Part shown: piece by piece, positions 1 to 7,519 of the stretch
Numbering within the stretch: position 1 is the stretch's first letter
Layout: each line of letters starts with the position of its first letter
Source: a bacterium
GTDB lineage: Bacteria; Bacillota; Clostridia; Oscillospirales; Oscillospiraceae
Assembly (NCBI GenBank): GCA_004560305.1
Contig: SFVI01000013.1
Span: 1 to 37,586, forward strand
Reading direction: 5' to 3'
Length of the DNA stretch: 37,586 bases
Position numbers and translations under genes: made by a program
The notes under the pieces: model-generated
What the model saw: only the letters and a program-made list of their open reading frames with translations
What the model was told of the DNA's origin: nothing
The model's database searches: none

Positions 1-1
1 G

Positions 2-1843
2 ATCTACGCCCCCAATGAGAGCGGCAAATCCACCTGGTGTGCCTTTATCCGCGCCATGCTCTACGGGGTGGACAGCTCCGAGCGGGCCAGAAGCGGCTAT
101 CTGCCGGACAAGCTGCGCTACGCCCCCTGGTCCGGGGCGCCCATGGAGGGAAGCATGGACCTGACCGCCGACGGCTGCGACATCACCATCACCCGCAGCA
201 CCCGGCAGAAAAACGCTCCCATGCGGGAGTTTTCCGCCACCTATACCGGCAGCAGCGTGCCGGTGGAGGGGCTGAACGGCTCCAATGCCGGGGAGATGCT
301 CACCGGCGTATCCAAGGATGTTTTCCGCCGCAGCGCCTTTGTGGAGCAGGGCACCGTGGCCGTCACCGGCAGCCCGGAGCTGGAAAAGCGTATCAGCGCC
401 ATCGTCTCCACCGGGGAGGAGCAGACCTCCTACAGCGAGGCGGATGAGCGCCTGCGCCAGTGGCAGCGCAAACGCCGCTATAACCGGCGGGGTATGCTGC
501 CGGAGCTGGAAGCCAAAATGGATGAGACCCAGCGCCGCCTGCGCCTGATGGACGGTTCCATGCAGGACGTGGAGAACCTGGAGGCCCAGCTGGAGAGCAC
601 CCGCCAGCGGTGCCAGCAGCTGGAGCAGCAGGTGACCGAGAGCCGCAAGCGCCAGCGCCGGGAGGCCTTGGACAGGCTCAGCGCCGGCCGGGCCGAGACG
701 GAGAAATGCAGCGCCGCCCATGACGCCGCCATGGCGGAGCTGTCCACCCGGCGGGATGAAATGCGCGGCAGCCGCTTCGGCCTGCGCCCGGTGCATGAGG
801 TGGAAGAGCAGGTGGCCCGGGATCTGGACACCCTGAACGGCCTCAAAGCTGACGCCGCCCGAAAGCCCCGCGTCCTTCTGCCGCTGTTGTTTTTCCTGCT
901 GGCTGTGGTGGCCGCGGCGGTGTATGCCCGGGTGGAAAGCATCCCCATCATCATTGGTGCCGCCGTTTTCTGCGTGGCGGCCCTGGTGTTCCTGCTGCGC
1001 TATACCAGGGAAAAGCAGGCCGTGAACCTGGCTCTGGAACAGCGGCGGCAGCTATTGAAAAAATACCAGGCCAACACCCCCGGGGATATCACCGCTGTTC
1101 TGGAAGAGCACCGCCGTCTAGCGGAAGCCGTCCAGGCCGCTGATGCCCAGGAGCGGCGCTGCCGCCTGGCCTTTGAAAACGCCCGGGAGCTTCAGCAGAG
1201 CCTGGAGGAGAGCGCCATGGCCGAGCTGGACTTTGACCGGGGCAGCTCCGAGGCTGCCCGCCTGGGACGGGAGCTGACCCGGGCCCGGACAGAGGCCCAG
1301 CGTCTCAGCCAGCAGATCGCCCAGATCAACGGCCGCCTGGCCGCCATGGGGGACCCGCTGGTGCTGTCCAGCGACCTGAGCTGTATGCAGGAGGAGTATG
1401 ACATCATCTCCAGGGAGTACGAGGCTATTGAACTGGCGGTGGAGACTCTGCGGGAGGCCGACCGGGAGATCCAGAGCCGCTTCTCGCCGGAGCTGGGCCG
1501 GGTGGCCGCCGGGTATATGTCCGCCGTCACCGGCGGCCGCTATGCCGATGTGCTCATCAACCGGGACTTCACCGCCAAGACCCGCACCGCGGATGACGCG
1601 GTGGCCCGGGACGCGGAATACCTCAGCGCCGGCACTTTGGATCTGATGTACCTGGCGGTGCGCCTGGCGGTGTGTGAGCTGGCCCTGCCGGAGGGGGAGA
1701 GCTGCCCCCTGATCATTGACGACGCCCTGGTGAACCTGGATGAAGCGCGCCAGCAGCAGGCCATGAGCCTGCTGGCCCAGATTGCCAGAAAACGGCAGGT
1801 GATCCTCTTTACCTGCCGCAAATTACAGGAGGCCGAATCATGA
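2..1843 (+). CDS. SbcC/YhaN-like ATPase with membrane segments (5' end missing)
   Basis: The reading frame is open from base 2, so the start lies outside the window; 613 residues are visible. A P-loop (APNESGKST, fragment residues 3-11) is at the very beginning. The C-terminal end carries an ABC/SMC-type signature LSAGT (about residue 541) and a Walker B with D-loop (PLIIDDALVNLD, about 570-581), followed by a strand ending ILFTC. Between them lie Gln/Glu/Arg-rich coiled-coil stretches, interrupted by two hydrophobic segments at about residues 288-335. That layout matches the Rad50/SbcC-like AAA ATPases related to Bacillus YhaN, which usually pair with an SbcD/YhaO-type phosphoesterase; a partner would have to lie upstream, out of view. 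The complete protein would be about 650 residues, shorter than Bacillus YhaN. Its stop overlaps the next start by four bases (ATGA), so the two genes are probably co-translated. A role in DNA end handling is inferred only from the family. Confidence 0.85.
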   Translation: MYAPNESGKSTWCAFIRAMLYGVDSSERARSGYLPDKLRYAPWSGAPMEGSMDLTADGCDITITRSTRQKNAPMREFSATYTGSSVPVEGLNGSNAGEMLTGVSKDVFRRSAFVEQGTVAVTGSPELEKRISAIVSTGEEQTSYSEADERLRQWQRKRRYNRRGMLPELEAKMDETQRRLRLMDGSMQDVENLEAQLESTRQRCQQLEQQVTESRKRQRREALDRLSAGRAETEKCSAAHDAAMAELSTRRDEMRGSRFGLRPVHEVEEQVARDLDTLNGLKADAARKPRVLLPLLFFLLAVVAAAVYARVESIPIIIGAAVFCVAALVFLLRYTREKQAVNLALEQRRQLLKKYQANTPGDITAVLEEHRRLAEAVQAADAQERRCRLAFENARELQQSLEESAMAELDFDRGSSEAARLGRELTRARTEAQRLSQQIAQINGRLAAMGDPLVLSSDLSCMQEEYDIISREYEAIELAVETLREADREIQSRFSPELGRVAAGYMSAVTGGRYADVLINRDFTAKTRTADDAVARDAEYLSAGTLDLMYLAVRLAVCELALPEGESCPLIIDDALVNLDEARQQQAMSLLAQIARKRQVILFTCRKLQEAES

Positions 1844-2934
1844 CAAAAAGAGAAAGCAACATTCTGAAATGCCTGGCCATCCTGCTGATGCTGGCCCATC
1901 ACCTCTTCATGTACGCCGACCAGCCGGATTTTCCGGCGCTGGTTTACGGCCCGCTGCTGAACACCCCGGCGCGGCTGGCGGCTTTCGGGCAGTTGAGCAA
2001 GCTCTGCGTCACCATTTTTGTCTTTGTCACCGCCTACGGCACCGCCATGCGCTATCGGGGAGACAGCATGAAGAATGACCGGGCCATTATGGCCATCAGT
2101 ACCCGCCGCTGGGTGAAGCTGCTGCTGTCCTTCCAAGTGGTGTACCTCATCGCCTTTGCCCTCTGCCCTCTGGGCGGAAAAAGCTGGTTCACCCTGTACA
2201 GTCCCAGCCGGTTGGAGAATCTTTTCTTCGCCCTGGTGGATTTTCTGGGCCTGAGCTATATCATTGGCACCCCCTCCTATAACTCCGCTTGGTGGTATAT
2301 GTCTTTGGCTGTCACGCTGGTGCTGGTGCTGCCCTGGCTCATCAAGCTCTGCCGCCGCTATGGCCTTTTCCTGCTGCTGCCGGGGGTGCTGCTGGTGCGC
2401 TGGCTGAACGTGGAGTTTGTCCTCTTCCGCTACCTGCTGATCATTCTGCTGGGCATTTTACTAGCGGAATACGGCACCGCAGAGCGGGTGAAAGCCTGGT
2501 ATGCCAAAGCGGCCCTGCCCCTAAAGGGGCTGACGCTGCTTGGCTGCCTGGCCCTTGCAGGATTGGTCAGCGTGCTGTGGCTCCGCGCGGGGGATAATCT
2601 GCTGGATATTTATGAGGCTTTGCTGTGCCTGCCGCTGTGCCTGCTGGCGCTGCTGACCCTTGCCCGCATCCCCGGGCTGAACAGCGCCGCGGAATTTGTC
2701 GGCCGGCACTCCATGAACATCTTCTTTTTCCACGCCTTTATCTATCAGAACTGGTTTTACGATTTCACCTATTCCCTGCGTTACCCGGTGGTGATCTTCC
2801 TCTTCCTGCTTGGTTCCACTCTGCTGTTCTCCGTGGCGGTGGAGGGGCTGAAGAAGCTGCTGCAATTTGACCGGCTGGTGGCCCGCCTTTCCGATTGGGC
2901 CTGCCGCCTCCTGCTGCCCAAAGAAACCGTATAA
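1840..2934 (+). CDS. Acyltransferase-3 family membrane protein
   Basis: This 364-residue protein is almost entirely hydrophobic, with about ten predicted membrane helices. Its first helix carries LAILLMLAHH (residues 12-21), the His-containing N-terminal motif of the acyltransferase_3 family (OafA and relatives). Members move acetyl or succinyl groups across the membrane onto exported sugars such as O-antigen, capsule or peptidoglycan. The start ATG overlaps the stop of the upstream ATPase gene. No SGNH hydrolase domain follows the membrane part, so this is the stand-alone form. The acceptor cannot be told from sequence; surface polysaccharide is the likely one. Confidence 0.85.
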   Translation: MTKRESNILKCLAILLMLAHHLFMYADQPDFPALVYGPLLNTPARLAAFGQLSKLCVTIFVFVTAYGTAMRYRGDSMKNDRAIMAISTRRWVKLLLSFQVVYLIAFALCPLGGKSWFTLYSPSRLENLFFALVDFLGLSYIIGTPSYNSAWWYMSLAVTLVLVLPWLIKLCRRYGLFLLLPGVLLVRWLNVEFVLFRYLLIILLGILLAEYGTAERVKAWYAKAALPLKGLTLLGCLALAGLVSVLWLRAGDNLLDIYEALLCLPLCLLALLTLARIPGLNSAAEFVGRHSMNIFFFHAFIYQNWFYDFTYSLRYPVVIFLFLLGSTLLFSVAVEGLKKLLQFDRLVARLSDWACRLLLPKETV

Positions 2935-2947
2935 GACAATAAAGCAA

Positions 2948-2973
2948 GCGCCCCGGCAAATGAGCCGGGGCGC
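2948..2973 (-). terminator. GC-rich hairpin after the ferredoxin gene
   Basis: A perfect 10-bp inverted repeat (GCGCCCCGGC / GCCGGGGCGC) has a 6-base loop. Read on the minus strand it is followed by TTGCTTTATT, a weak T-rich tail. On the plus strand, after the acyltransferase, there is no T run. It probably ends minus-strand transcripts running through the repeat region, and perhaps slows plus-strand ones. Confidence 0.45.
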
Positions 2974-2999
2974 GTCAGCCTGTCAAAAAACTGCACCAC

Positions 3000-3225
3000 G
3001 AGGAAGGAGAATGCTTCCTCAAGCCTTCCCCTGGAGGGAAAGGTGCCCAGTGCGAACACTGGGCGGATGAGGTGGAAAATGCGGTTTCTCTGCCGGAAGG
3101 AGCAAGCTTGCACCCGTAGGGGCGGCCATTGGCCGTCCGCCTGTTGGAACCGGCTGTATTTCGCGGACGTGCGATGCACGCCCCTACGGCAACAGCATCG
3201 TTTCACTGCCCGTAGGGGGCGCTTG
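3000..3225. repeat. Dispersed palindromic repeats filling the gap between genes
   Basis: This gap has no plausible gene. It holds an 11-bp inverted repeat (CCGTAGGGGCG at 3114-3124, CGCCCCTACGG at 3179-3189) and a third partial copy, CCGTAGGGGGC, at 3210-3220. Before these is a block with small hairpins (TTCCCCTGGAGGGAAA near 3027, CCCAGTGCGAACACTGGG near 3046) resembling the module near the right end of the window. These look like REP/MITE-type elements as found repeatedly in Oscillospiraceae genomes. No terminal target duplication or transposase was seen. Confidence 0.6.
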
Positions 3226-3240
3226 CTGCGTTGATTGTTA

Positions 3241-4023
3241 TCAATCGATATGTATAATTTTTTGGCACAGGTCAGCGGCGGAGACTTTGGCGTTGTGATA
3301 GCGGGCCCGCTTCTCCGTGATGCCGCCCAGGCTGATGGCCCCGGTGGGGCAGAACTGCAGGCAGCTGAGGCAGCCGATGCAGTTGCCGCCGAAGCTGGCC
3401 TTTCCGTTCTCCAGCCGGATGTTGCCCTTGGGGCAGAGCTTCACGCACTGGCCGCAGCCCACACAGGCGTCGCTGGCCTTCATCCTGGCTGCCTTCTTGC
3501 CGGACAGCTTGGGCCACAGCCCGGACTCAAAGGCGTTCACCGGGTTGGAGAGGGGCGCCCGGTCCTTCCGCTTCACATAGTAAATGTCCTCGGCAACCTT
3601 GGCCGCCAGCTTTTCGGCCCGCCGCTGGGCCTTTGCCGCGTCCAGGGGCGGCAGCATCAACTGGTGGGGGAGCAGCCAGATGCAGGAGCACTGATGGCTG
3701 ATGCCCGCCCAGTAGTCCAGAGGGATGATGTCGTTGATGATGCTCAGCCCGATGCCGGGATAGCCGGCGTAGCTGACGATACCGAAAGTGTAAGCCTTGG
3801 GGGAAACCCTGATCCGCTTCACATATTCCTCCACATCTCCGGGCAGACCGCCGGCATAGCAGGGGAAGACGAAGCCCACCTTCTTTGCCTCCTGCACATC
3901 GGTGACCGCGGGGGCGGAGCGCATCAGGACGATGTCCGTGTCGCCCAGCTTCTTGGCGATATTCTTCGCGATATCCAGGCAGTTGCCGCTGCCGGAGTAG
4001 CAGAAGATGACGTTCTTGCTCAT
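3241..4023 (-). CDS. EFR1-type flavodoxin/ferredoxin fusion protein
   Basis: This 260-residue cytoplasmic protein begins with a flavodoxin-like FMN-binding loop (CYSGSGNCLDIAK, residues 8-20). It ends with two [4Fe-4S] motifs, CVGCGQCVKLCP and CIGCLSCLQFCP, in the last 80 residues. That order is typical of the EFR1 family of Clostridia, predicted to carry electrons between flavin and iron-sulphur partners. The start is supported by a GGAGG seven bases upstream (complement of 4031-4035). It is transcribed alone towards the repeat-filled gap. Its electron donor and acceptor are unknown, and no obvious partner enzyme is adjacent. Confidence 0.88.
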   Translation of the reverse strand: MSKNVIFCYSGSGNCLDIAKNIAKKLGDTDIVLMRSAPAVTDVQEAKKVGFVFPCYAGGLPGDVEEYVKRIRVSPKAYTFGIVSYAGYPGIGLSIINDIIPLDYWAGISHQCSCIWLLPHQLMLPPLDAAKAQRRAEKLAAKVAEDIYYVKRKDRAPLSNPVNAFESGLWPKLSGKKAARMKASDACVGCGQCVKLCPKGNIRLENGKASFGGNCIGCLSCLQFCPTGAISLGGITEKRARYHNAKVSAADLCQKIIHID

Positions 4024-4172
4024 GTCCGAACCTCCTTGAATAAATGATGTTCCGTATTCTCACTGCAAACCATTATATCCCAGGCCCGGAAAAACTGCAA
4101 TTATACAATCCGCCCCAACTGTTCAAACAGCCGGGCCGCCCTCAGGCAGCCCGGCTGTATAAACAAAAACAT

Positions 4173-4655
4173 TCAGAAGTCAAAGATGGAGTCGTCATTC
4201 TCCACCCAGTCGCTGACGGGGATGGTGCGGTATTCGGTGGGGGTCTGGCGGATGACCACCCGGTCAATCCCGGCGTTGATGATCTGCCGCTTGCACATGG
4301 AGCAGCTCATGGCATCGGGCAGCAGCTCGTTGGTGCGGGCGTCCCGCCCAACCAGGTAGATGGTGGCGCCGATCATGTCCCGCCGGGAGGCGGAGATGAT
4401 GGCGTTGGCCTCTGCGTGAACGGAGCGGCACAGCTCATACCGCTCCCCGGAGGGGATGTTCAGGCTCTCCCTGGTGCAGCGGCCCAGGTCGGAGCAATTG
4501 CGGCGGCCCCGGGGGGCCCCGTTATAGCCGGTGGAGATGATCTCATCATTGCGCACGATGATGGCCCCATACTTCCTGCGAAGACAGGTAGAGCGCTCCA
4601 GAACGGAGTCGGCGATATCCAGATAATAGTTCTGTTTGCTGGTTCTGCTGTCCAT
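4173..4655 (-). CDS. dCMP/cytidine deaminase family protein
   Basis: This 160-residue zinc-dependent deaminase has the catalytic HAE motif at residues 80-82 and the zinc ligands SCSMC at 117-121 (Cys118 and Cys121). Extra Cys and His residues (Cys54, Cys60, Cys76) precede the active site, as in ComEB-type dCMP deaminases, where some bind a second structural zinc. The likely reaction is dCMP to dUMP, feeding thymidylate synthesis. A GGAGG ribosome site (complement of 4662-4666) precedes the ATG. It has its own minus-strand promoter and is divergent from queH. Substrate choice between dCMP and related nucleotides cannot be settled by eye, although the length and context fit dCMP deaminase. Confidence 0.85.
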   Translation of the reverse strand: MDSRTSKQNYYLDIADSVLERSTCLRRKYGAIIVRNDEIISTGYNGAPRGRRNCSDLGRCTRESLNIPSGERYELCRSVHAEANAIISASRRDMIGATIYLVGRDARTNELLPDAMSCSMCKRQIINAGIDRVVIRQTPTEYRTIPVSDWVENDDSIFDF

Positions 4656-4689
4656 AACGATCCCTCCGGCTGTTTCTGTGTTTAAAAGT

Positions 4690-4719
4690 ACTATACATCA
4701 CACCAAGCCGTTCAGTCAA
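4690..4719 (-). promoter_or_regulatory. Sigma-A promoter of the dCMP deaminase gene
   Basis: Read on the minus strand, -35 TTGACT (4719-4714) and -10 TATAGT (4695-4690) are separated by 18 bases, 35 bases before the start codon. Confidence 0.65.
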
Positions 4720-4770
4720 GGCAGGAAAAGCCCGGTTATTAATTTATCAGTAGCTTTTTGCGGAAGAACG

Positions 4771-4779
4771 TGCTATAGT
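4771..4779 (+). promoter_or_regulatory. Extended -10 promoter of queH, possibly leaderless
   Basis: TGC followed by TATAGT (4774-4779) forms an extended -10 element. The base seven positions after its end is the A of the queH ATG at 4786. No Shine-Dalgarno sequence lies between the two, and the -35 position (TAGCTT, 4751-4756) is poor, as expected for extended -10 promoters. Confidence 0.5.
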
Positions 4780-4785
4780 GAAACC

Positions 4786-5436
4786 ATGAACAGGAATTAT
4801 CAAAAAGAACTGGATCGGATTATCCAGAAACGGGGCAAAACGCTGCCCCGGGTGCTGCTGCATGGCTGCTGCGCTCCCTGCTCCAGCTCCGTGCTGGAAT
4901 ACCTGACGGAATATTTTGATGTGACGCTGCTGTGGTATAACCCCAACATCTATCCCCAGGAGGAGTTTGACCGGCGCTTTCAGGCCCTGGTGAAGCTGAT
5001 TGAGGATATGGGGCTGGCTGACCGGGTGCATATCCTGGCGGAGCCCTGGAAGAGCGAGGACTATTACAAGCGCATCCAGGGCCTGGAGCAGGAGCCGGAG
5101 GGCGGCAGGCGCTGCACCGAATGCTTCCGCATGCGCCTGATGGAGACGGCCAGATTGGCCAGGCACTATGGCTATGACTACTTTTGCTCCACCCTCACCC
5201 TCTCCCGCCATAAGGACGCCGCGCGCATCAATGCCATCGGGGAGGAGCTTGCGAAGATGACCGGGGTAGCCTGGCTGCCCTCGGACTTTAAGAAGCGGGA
5301 TCGGGAGAACCGGTCCATCGAACTGTGCGAGCAGTACGGGGTCTACCGCCAGCTGTACTGCGGCTGTGAATTCTCCCTGCACCACCGGCAGGCGGTGGCG
5401 GAGGAAAAGGCCGCACTGAATTCGGAATCATCATAA
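4786..5436 (+). CDS. queH: Epoxyqueuosine reductase QueH
   Basis: This 216-residue cytoplasmic protein of the QueH (formerly DUF208) family performs the last step of queuosine tRNA modification, reducing epoxyqueuosine to queuosine. It has the family cysteines HGCCAPCSS (Cys28, Cys29, Cys32), CTEC (Cys110, Cys113) and CGC (Cys192, Cys194), which hold the iron-sulphur and metal sites. TLTLSRHKD (residues 136-144) is also typical. The ATG at 4786 is chosen because the family starts with the NYQKELDRII-type helix directly before the Cys motif; the 50 codons upstream have no family character. There is no ribosome site before this ATG, and a -10 element ends just six bases before it, suggesting a leaderless message. 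galU follows after 32 bases, probably in the same transcript. Confidence 0.92.
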   Translation: MNRNYQKELDRIIQKRGKTLPRVLLHGCCAPCSSSVLEYLTEYFDVTLLWYNPNIYPQEEFDRRFQALVKLIEDMGLADRVHILAEPWKSEDYYKRIQGLEQEPEGGRRCTECFRMRLMETARLARHYGYDYFCSTLTLSRHKDAARINAIGEELAKMTGVAWLPSDFKKRDRENRSIELCEQYGVYRQLYCGCEFSLHHRQAVAEEKAALNSESS

Positions 5437-5468
5437 AATATAAAACCCGACTGAAAGGAGCGAAAACC

Positions 5469-6344
5469 GTGAAAGTCAGGAAAGCAATCATCCCCGCTGC
5501 TGGCCTGGGTACCAGGCTGCTGCCCAACACCAAGAGCATCCCCAAGGAGATGCTGCCGCTGGTGGACAAGCCCGTTCTGCAGTATATTGTGGAAGAGGCT
5601 GTTTCTGCCGGCGTGGAACAGATCCTGATCATCACCAACCGGGGCAAGTCTCCCATTGAGGACTACTTTGACTATGCCCCCGACCTGGAGAGCCGCCTGC
5701 TGGCCGACGGGAAGGATAAGGAGGCCAAGACCATCCGGGATGTGGCGGATATGGCTGACGTATACTTTGTCCGCCAGAAGGAGACCAAGGGCCTGGGTCA
5801 CGCCGTTTGGCGGGCCAAGAGCTTTGTGGGTGATGAGCCTTTTGCCATTCTCCTGGGGGATGACATCATGCTCAGTGAGACCCCGGTGCTCAAGCAGCTG
5901 GTGGATGCTGCCGAGGCCAATTCCTGCAGCGCCATCGCCATCCGGGAGTTCCCGGGCGAGGAGATCTGCAAGTATTCCTCCGTCAAGCTGGAGGAGAAGC
6001 TCAGCGACCGGGTCTACCGAATCGGGGACATGAACGAGAAGCCCACCATGGCCGAGCGCCTGTCCAACTACGCCATCATGGGCCGCTACGTGCTGACTCC
6101 CGCCATCTTTGACATTCTGGAGCAGACGCCCCCCGGCCGGAATAACGAGATCCAGCTGACCGACGGTATGCGGCAGCTGTGCCATGTGGAGCCCATGTGC
6201 GCCGTGGACTTTGAGGGCAAACGCTATGACACCGGCAACCTGAAGGGCTACCTGGAGTCTATTATCGACTTTGCCCTGAAGAACGAGGAAGCCGGCGACT
6301 GGCTGCGCCAGTTTATTATTGACAAGGCCGACCAGCTCCGTTGA
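5469..6344 (+). CDS. galU: UTP-glucose-1-phosphate uridylyltransferase
   Basis: This 291-residue nucleotidyltransferase makes UDP-glucose from UTP and glucose-1-phosphate for surface glycans and glycolipids. The nucleotide-binding signature AAGLGTRLLP (residues 10-19) with KSIPKEMLP follows the N-terminal strand. GLGHAVWRAK, LGDDIM and the later NYAIMGRYVL and RYDTGNLKGYLES blocks are those of bacterial GalU. The start is GTG with AAAGGAG eight bases upstream. The length is normal for the family. The stop codon overlaps the -35 box of the thiT riboswitch promoter. The UDP-sugar could feed the glycosyltransferases found elsewhere in the window, but that is inference. Confidence 0.95.
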   Translation: MKVRKAIIPAAGLGTRLLPNTKSIPKEMLPLVDKPVLQYIVEEAVSAGVEQILIITNRGKSPIEDYFDYAPDLESRLLADGKDKEAKTIRDVADMADVYFVRQKETKGLGHAVWRAKSFVGDEPFAILLGDDIMLSETPVLKQLVDAAEANSCSAIAIREFPGEEICKYSSVKLEEKLSDRVYRIGDMNEKPTMAERLSNYAIMGRYVLTPAIFDILEQTPPGRNNEIQLTDGMRQLCHVEPMCAVDFEGKRYDTGNLKGYLESIIDFALKNEEAGDWLRQFIIDKADQLR

Positions 6345-6369
6345 CAAACGGGGAAGATCGTAGTAAGCT
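6341..6369 (+). promoter_or_regulatory. Promoter of the TPP riboswitch-thiT unit
   Basis: A perfect -35 TTGACA (6341-6346) overlaps the galU stop codon. It is followed after 17 bases by a weak -10 TAAGCT (6364-6369). The riboswitch begins a few bases after the expected start site. Confidence 0.5.
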
Positions 6370-6383
6370 AAATTCACAAGTGA

Positions 6384-6476
6384 ACAGGGGAGCTGGGTGT
6401 GCCCGGCTGAGACGAAGTTCTCCAACTTCGAGACCCGTGAACCTGATCCGGATAATGCCGGCGTAGGAAACAGAGA
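6384..6476 (+). ncRNA. TPP riboswitch (THI element)
   Basis: The conserved THI-box pieces are present in order: AGGGGAGCTGGG, CTGAGA (6407-6412), a short P3 hairpin arm GAAGT/ACTTC (6414-6426), GACCCGTGAACCTGATC and GGATAATGCCGGCGTAGGAA (6450-6469). It senses thiamine pyrophosphate and lies immediately upstream of a terminator hairpin and the thiamine transporter gene thiT, so it should switch transcription off when TPP is plentiful. Confidence 0.95.
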
Positions 6477-6487
6477 CAGTGCCATTG

Positions 6488-6530
6488 CCGCAGGTTCGTT
6501 GAGAAAATGAACCTGCGGTTTTCTGTCTTT
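6488..6530 (+). terminator. Riboswitch expression-platform terminator
   Basis: A 10-bp perfect stem (CCGCAGGTTC / GAACCTGCGG, 6488-6497 and 6509-6518) is followed by TTTTCTGTCTTT. It begins 12 bases after the TPP aptamer and ends 34 bases before thiT, the arrangement of transcription attenuation. Confidence 0.88.
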
Positions 6531-6563
6531 GCTTCCAATTTGAATGAACTGGAGGAAAAACAA

Positions 6564-7130
6564 ATGAAAAACACATCCCGCGTGAAACTGCGCGCCCTGA
6601 CCGAGGGTGCGGTATTTGTGGCCCTGGCCCAGATCCTGGGCTATCTGAAGCTGTTCGAATTGCCCAACGGCGGCTCCATCTGCCTGGCCATGCTGCCCAT
6701 CTTCATCTATTGCGCCCGCTGGGGCTTCGGCAAGGGCATGCTGGCCAGCTTCGCCTTCAGCGTGCTGCAGCTGCTGCTGGACGGGGCCTATGCCTGGGGC
6801 TGGCAGTCCATGATCGGGGACTATATCGTGGCCTTCACCGTGCTGGGCGTGGCGGGCCTGTTCCATCGGTATAAAAACGGCTTCTTCATTGGCACCGTGG
6901 TGGGCAGTCTGGCCCGCTTCCTGGTGGCCTGGGTTGTGGGCGCCGTGGTCTGGGGCGAGTATATGCCTGACACCTTCTTCGGCATGACCATGACCAGCCC
7001 CTGGTTTTACTCCCTACTCTATAACGGCAGCTACATGGTCATCAGCATGGTGCTGTGCCTGGTGGTGGGCGCCCTGCTGTGGAAGCCCCTGGGCAAATTC
7101 ATCCGGGGCGAGGACCTGGTACAGACCTGA
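6564..7130 (+). CDS. thiT: Thiamine transporter S component (ECF type)
   Basis: This 188-residue membrane protein has about six helices and is the substrate-capture subunit of an energy-coupling-factor transporter. It should bind thiamine and share the housekeeping EcfA-EcfA'-EcfT module, which is not in the window. The family pattern is visible as the basic N-terminus (KLRALTEGAVFVALAQILGY), LPIFIYCARWGFGKG, and DGAYAWGWQSMIGDYIVAF in the middle. The ATG at 6564 is chosen because GGAGG stands at 6551-6555 and an upstream ATG at 6507 lies inside the terminator hairpin. The upstream TPP riboswitch independently supports thiamine as the substrate. Confidence 0.92.
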   Translation: MKNTSRVKLRALTEGAVFVALAQILGYLKLFELPNGGSICLAMLPIFIYCARWGFGKGMLASFAFSVLQLLLDGAYAWGWQSMIGDYIVAFTVLGVAGLFHRYKNGFFIGTVVGSLARFLVAWVVGAVVWGEYMPDTFFGMTMTSPWFYSLLYNGSYMVISMVLCLVVGALLWKPLGKFIRGEDLVQT

Positions 7131-7145
7131 GATAAAAACTTATTG

Positions 7146-7175
7146 TTGACAAAACGTAATATTTTAGTATATAAT
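7146..7175 (+). promoter_or_regulatory. Strong sigma-A promoter of the rpmH block
   Basis: Consensus -35 TTGACA (7146-7151) and -10 TATAAT (7170-7175) have an 18-base spacer in an AT-rich tract, 115 bases before rpmH. All twelve consensus bases match, as expected for a ribosomal protein gene. Confidence 0.85.
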
Positions 7176-7208
7176 GACCACTCGGCGGCACCTGCCGCCA
7201 GGTGGTCA
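7175..7208 (+). promoter_or_regulatory. 34-base inverted repeat at the rpmH transcription start
   Basis: TGACCAC ... GTGGTCA (7175-7181 and 7202-7208) encloses GGCGGC-ACCT-GCCGCC (7084 plus 100 = 7184-7199). It begins on the last base of the -10 box, so the outer arm spans the transcription start. It could be an operator, or its GC-rich inner hairpin could cap and stabilise the 5' end of the message. Confidence 0.5.
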
Positions 7209-7289
7209 TTTGACCCTGAAATTGTCAACTACTTCGGGTGCGGTTTCCGCGGCCGATGTTGAGTATCAACCTGAAAGGAGTGCACTTCA

Positions 7290-7424
7290 ATGCTTCGTAC
7301 CTACCAGCCCAAGAAGCTCCAGCGCAAGAAAGAGCATGGCTTCCGCAAGAGAATGAAGACTGCCAACGGCCGCAAGGTTCTGGCCCGCCGCAGAGCAAAG
7401 GGCAGAGCAAAGCTCAGCTACTGA
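7290..7424 (+). CDS. rpmH: 50S ribosomal protein L34
   Basis: This gene is 44 residues long: MLRTYQPKKLQRKKEHGFRK, then RMKTANGRKVLARRRAKGRA and KLSY. It is the canonical length and sequence of bacterial L34, a small basic protein of the large ribosomal subunit. AAAGGAG lies at 7274-7280, nine bases before the ATG. It is the first gene of the conserved rpmH-rnpA-yidD-yidC-jag block. The leader of about 110 bases contains the inverted repeat at 7175-7208 and a small hairpin GTTGA-GTA-TCAAC just before the ribosome site, which may modulate translation. Confidence 0.97.
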   Translation: MLRTYQPKKLQRKKEHGFRKRMKTANGRKVLARRRAKGRAKLSY

Positions 7425-7461
7425 TCCTCCGCTGGTGAGCAGGTTCATCGAAAATATTTTT

Positions 7462-7483
7462 AGGGCGGAGCGATCCGCCCTTT
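7462..7483 (+). terminator. Weak hairpin between rpmH and rnpA
   Basis: AGGGCGGA-GCGA-TCCGCCCT is followed by only TT. It is probably a partial terminator or an RNA processing/stability hairpin that lets rpmH be expressed above rnpA. Confidence 0.5.
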
Positions 7484-7519
7484 AGGTGTTTCCGAAAATT
7501 TCGGCTGACAGGGGTGAGC

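Noticed and set aside
3000..3240. CRISPR array in the repeat-rich gap
   Set aside because: The repeats are palindromic, of unequal spacing and only two or three copies; there are no regular spacers and no cas genes.
7130..7290. Origin of replication before rpmH
   Set aside because: rpmH often lies beside dnaA and oriC, but no cluster of TTATCCACA-type boxes and no dnaA are present; galU and thiT lie upstream instead.
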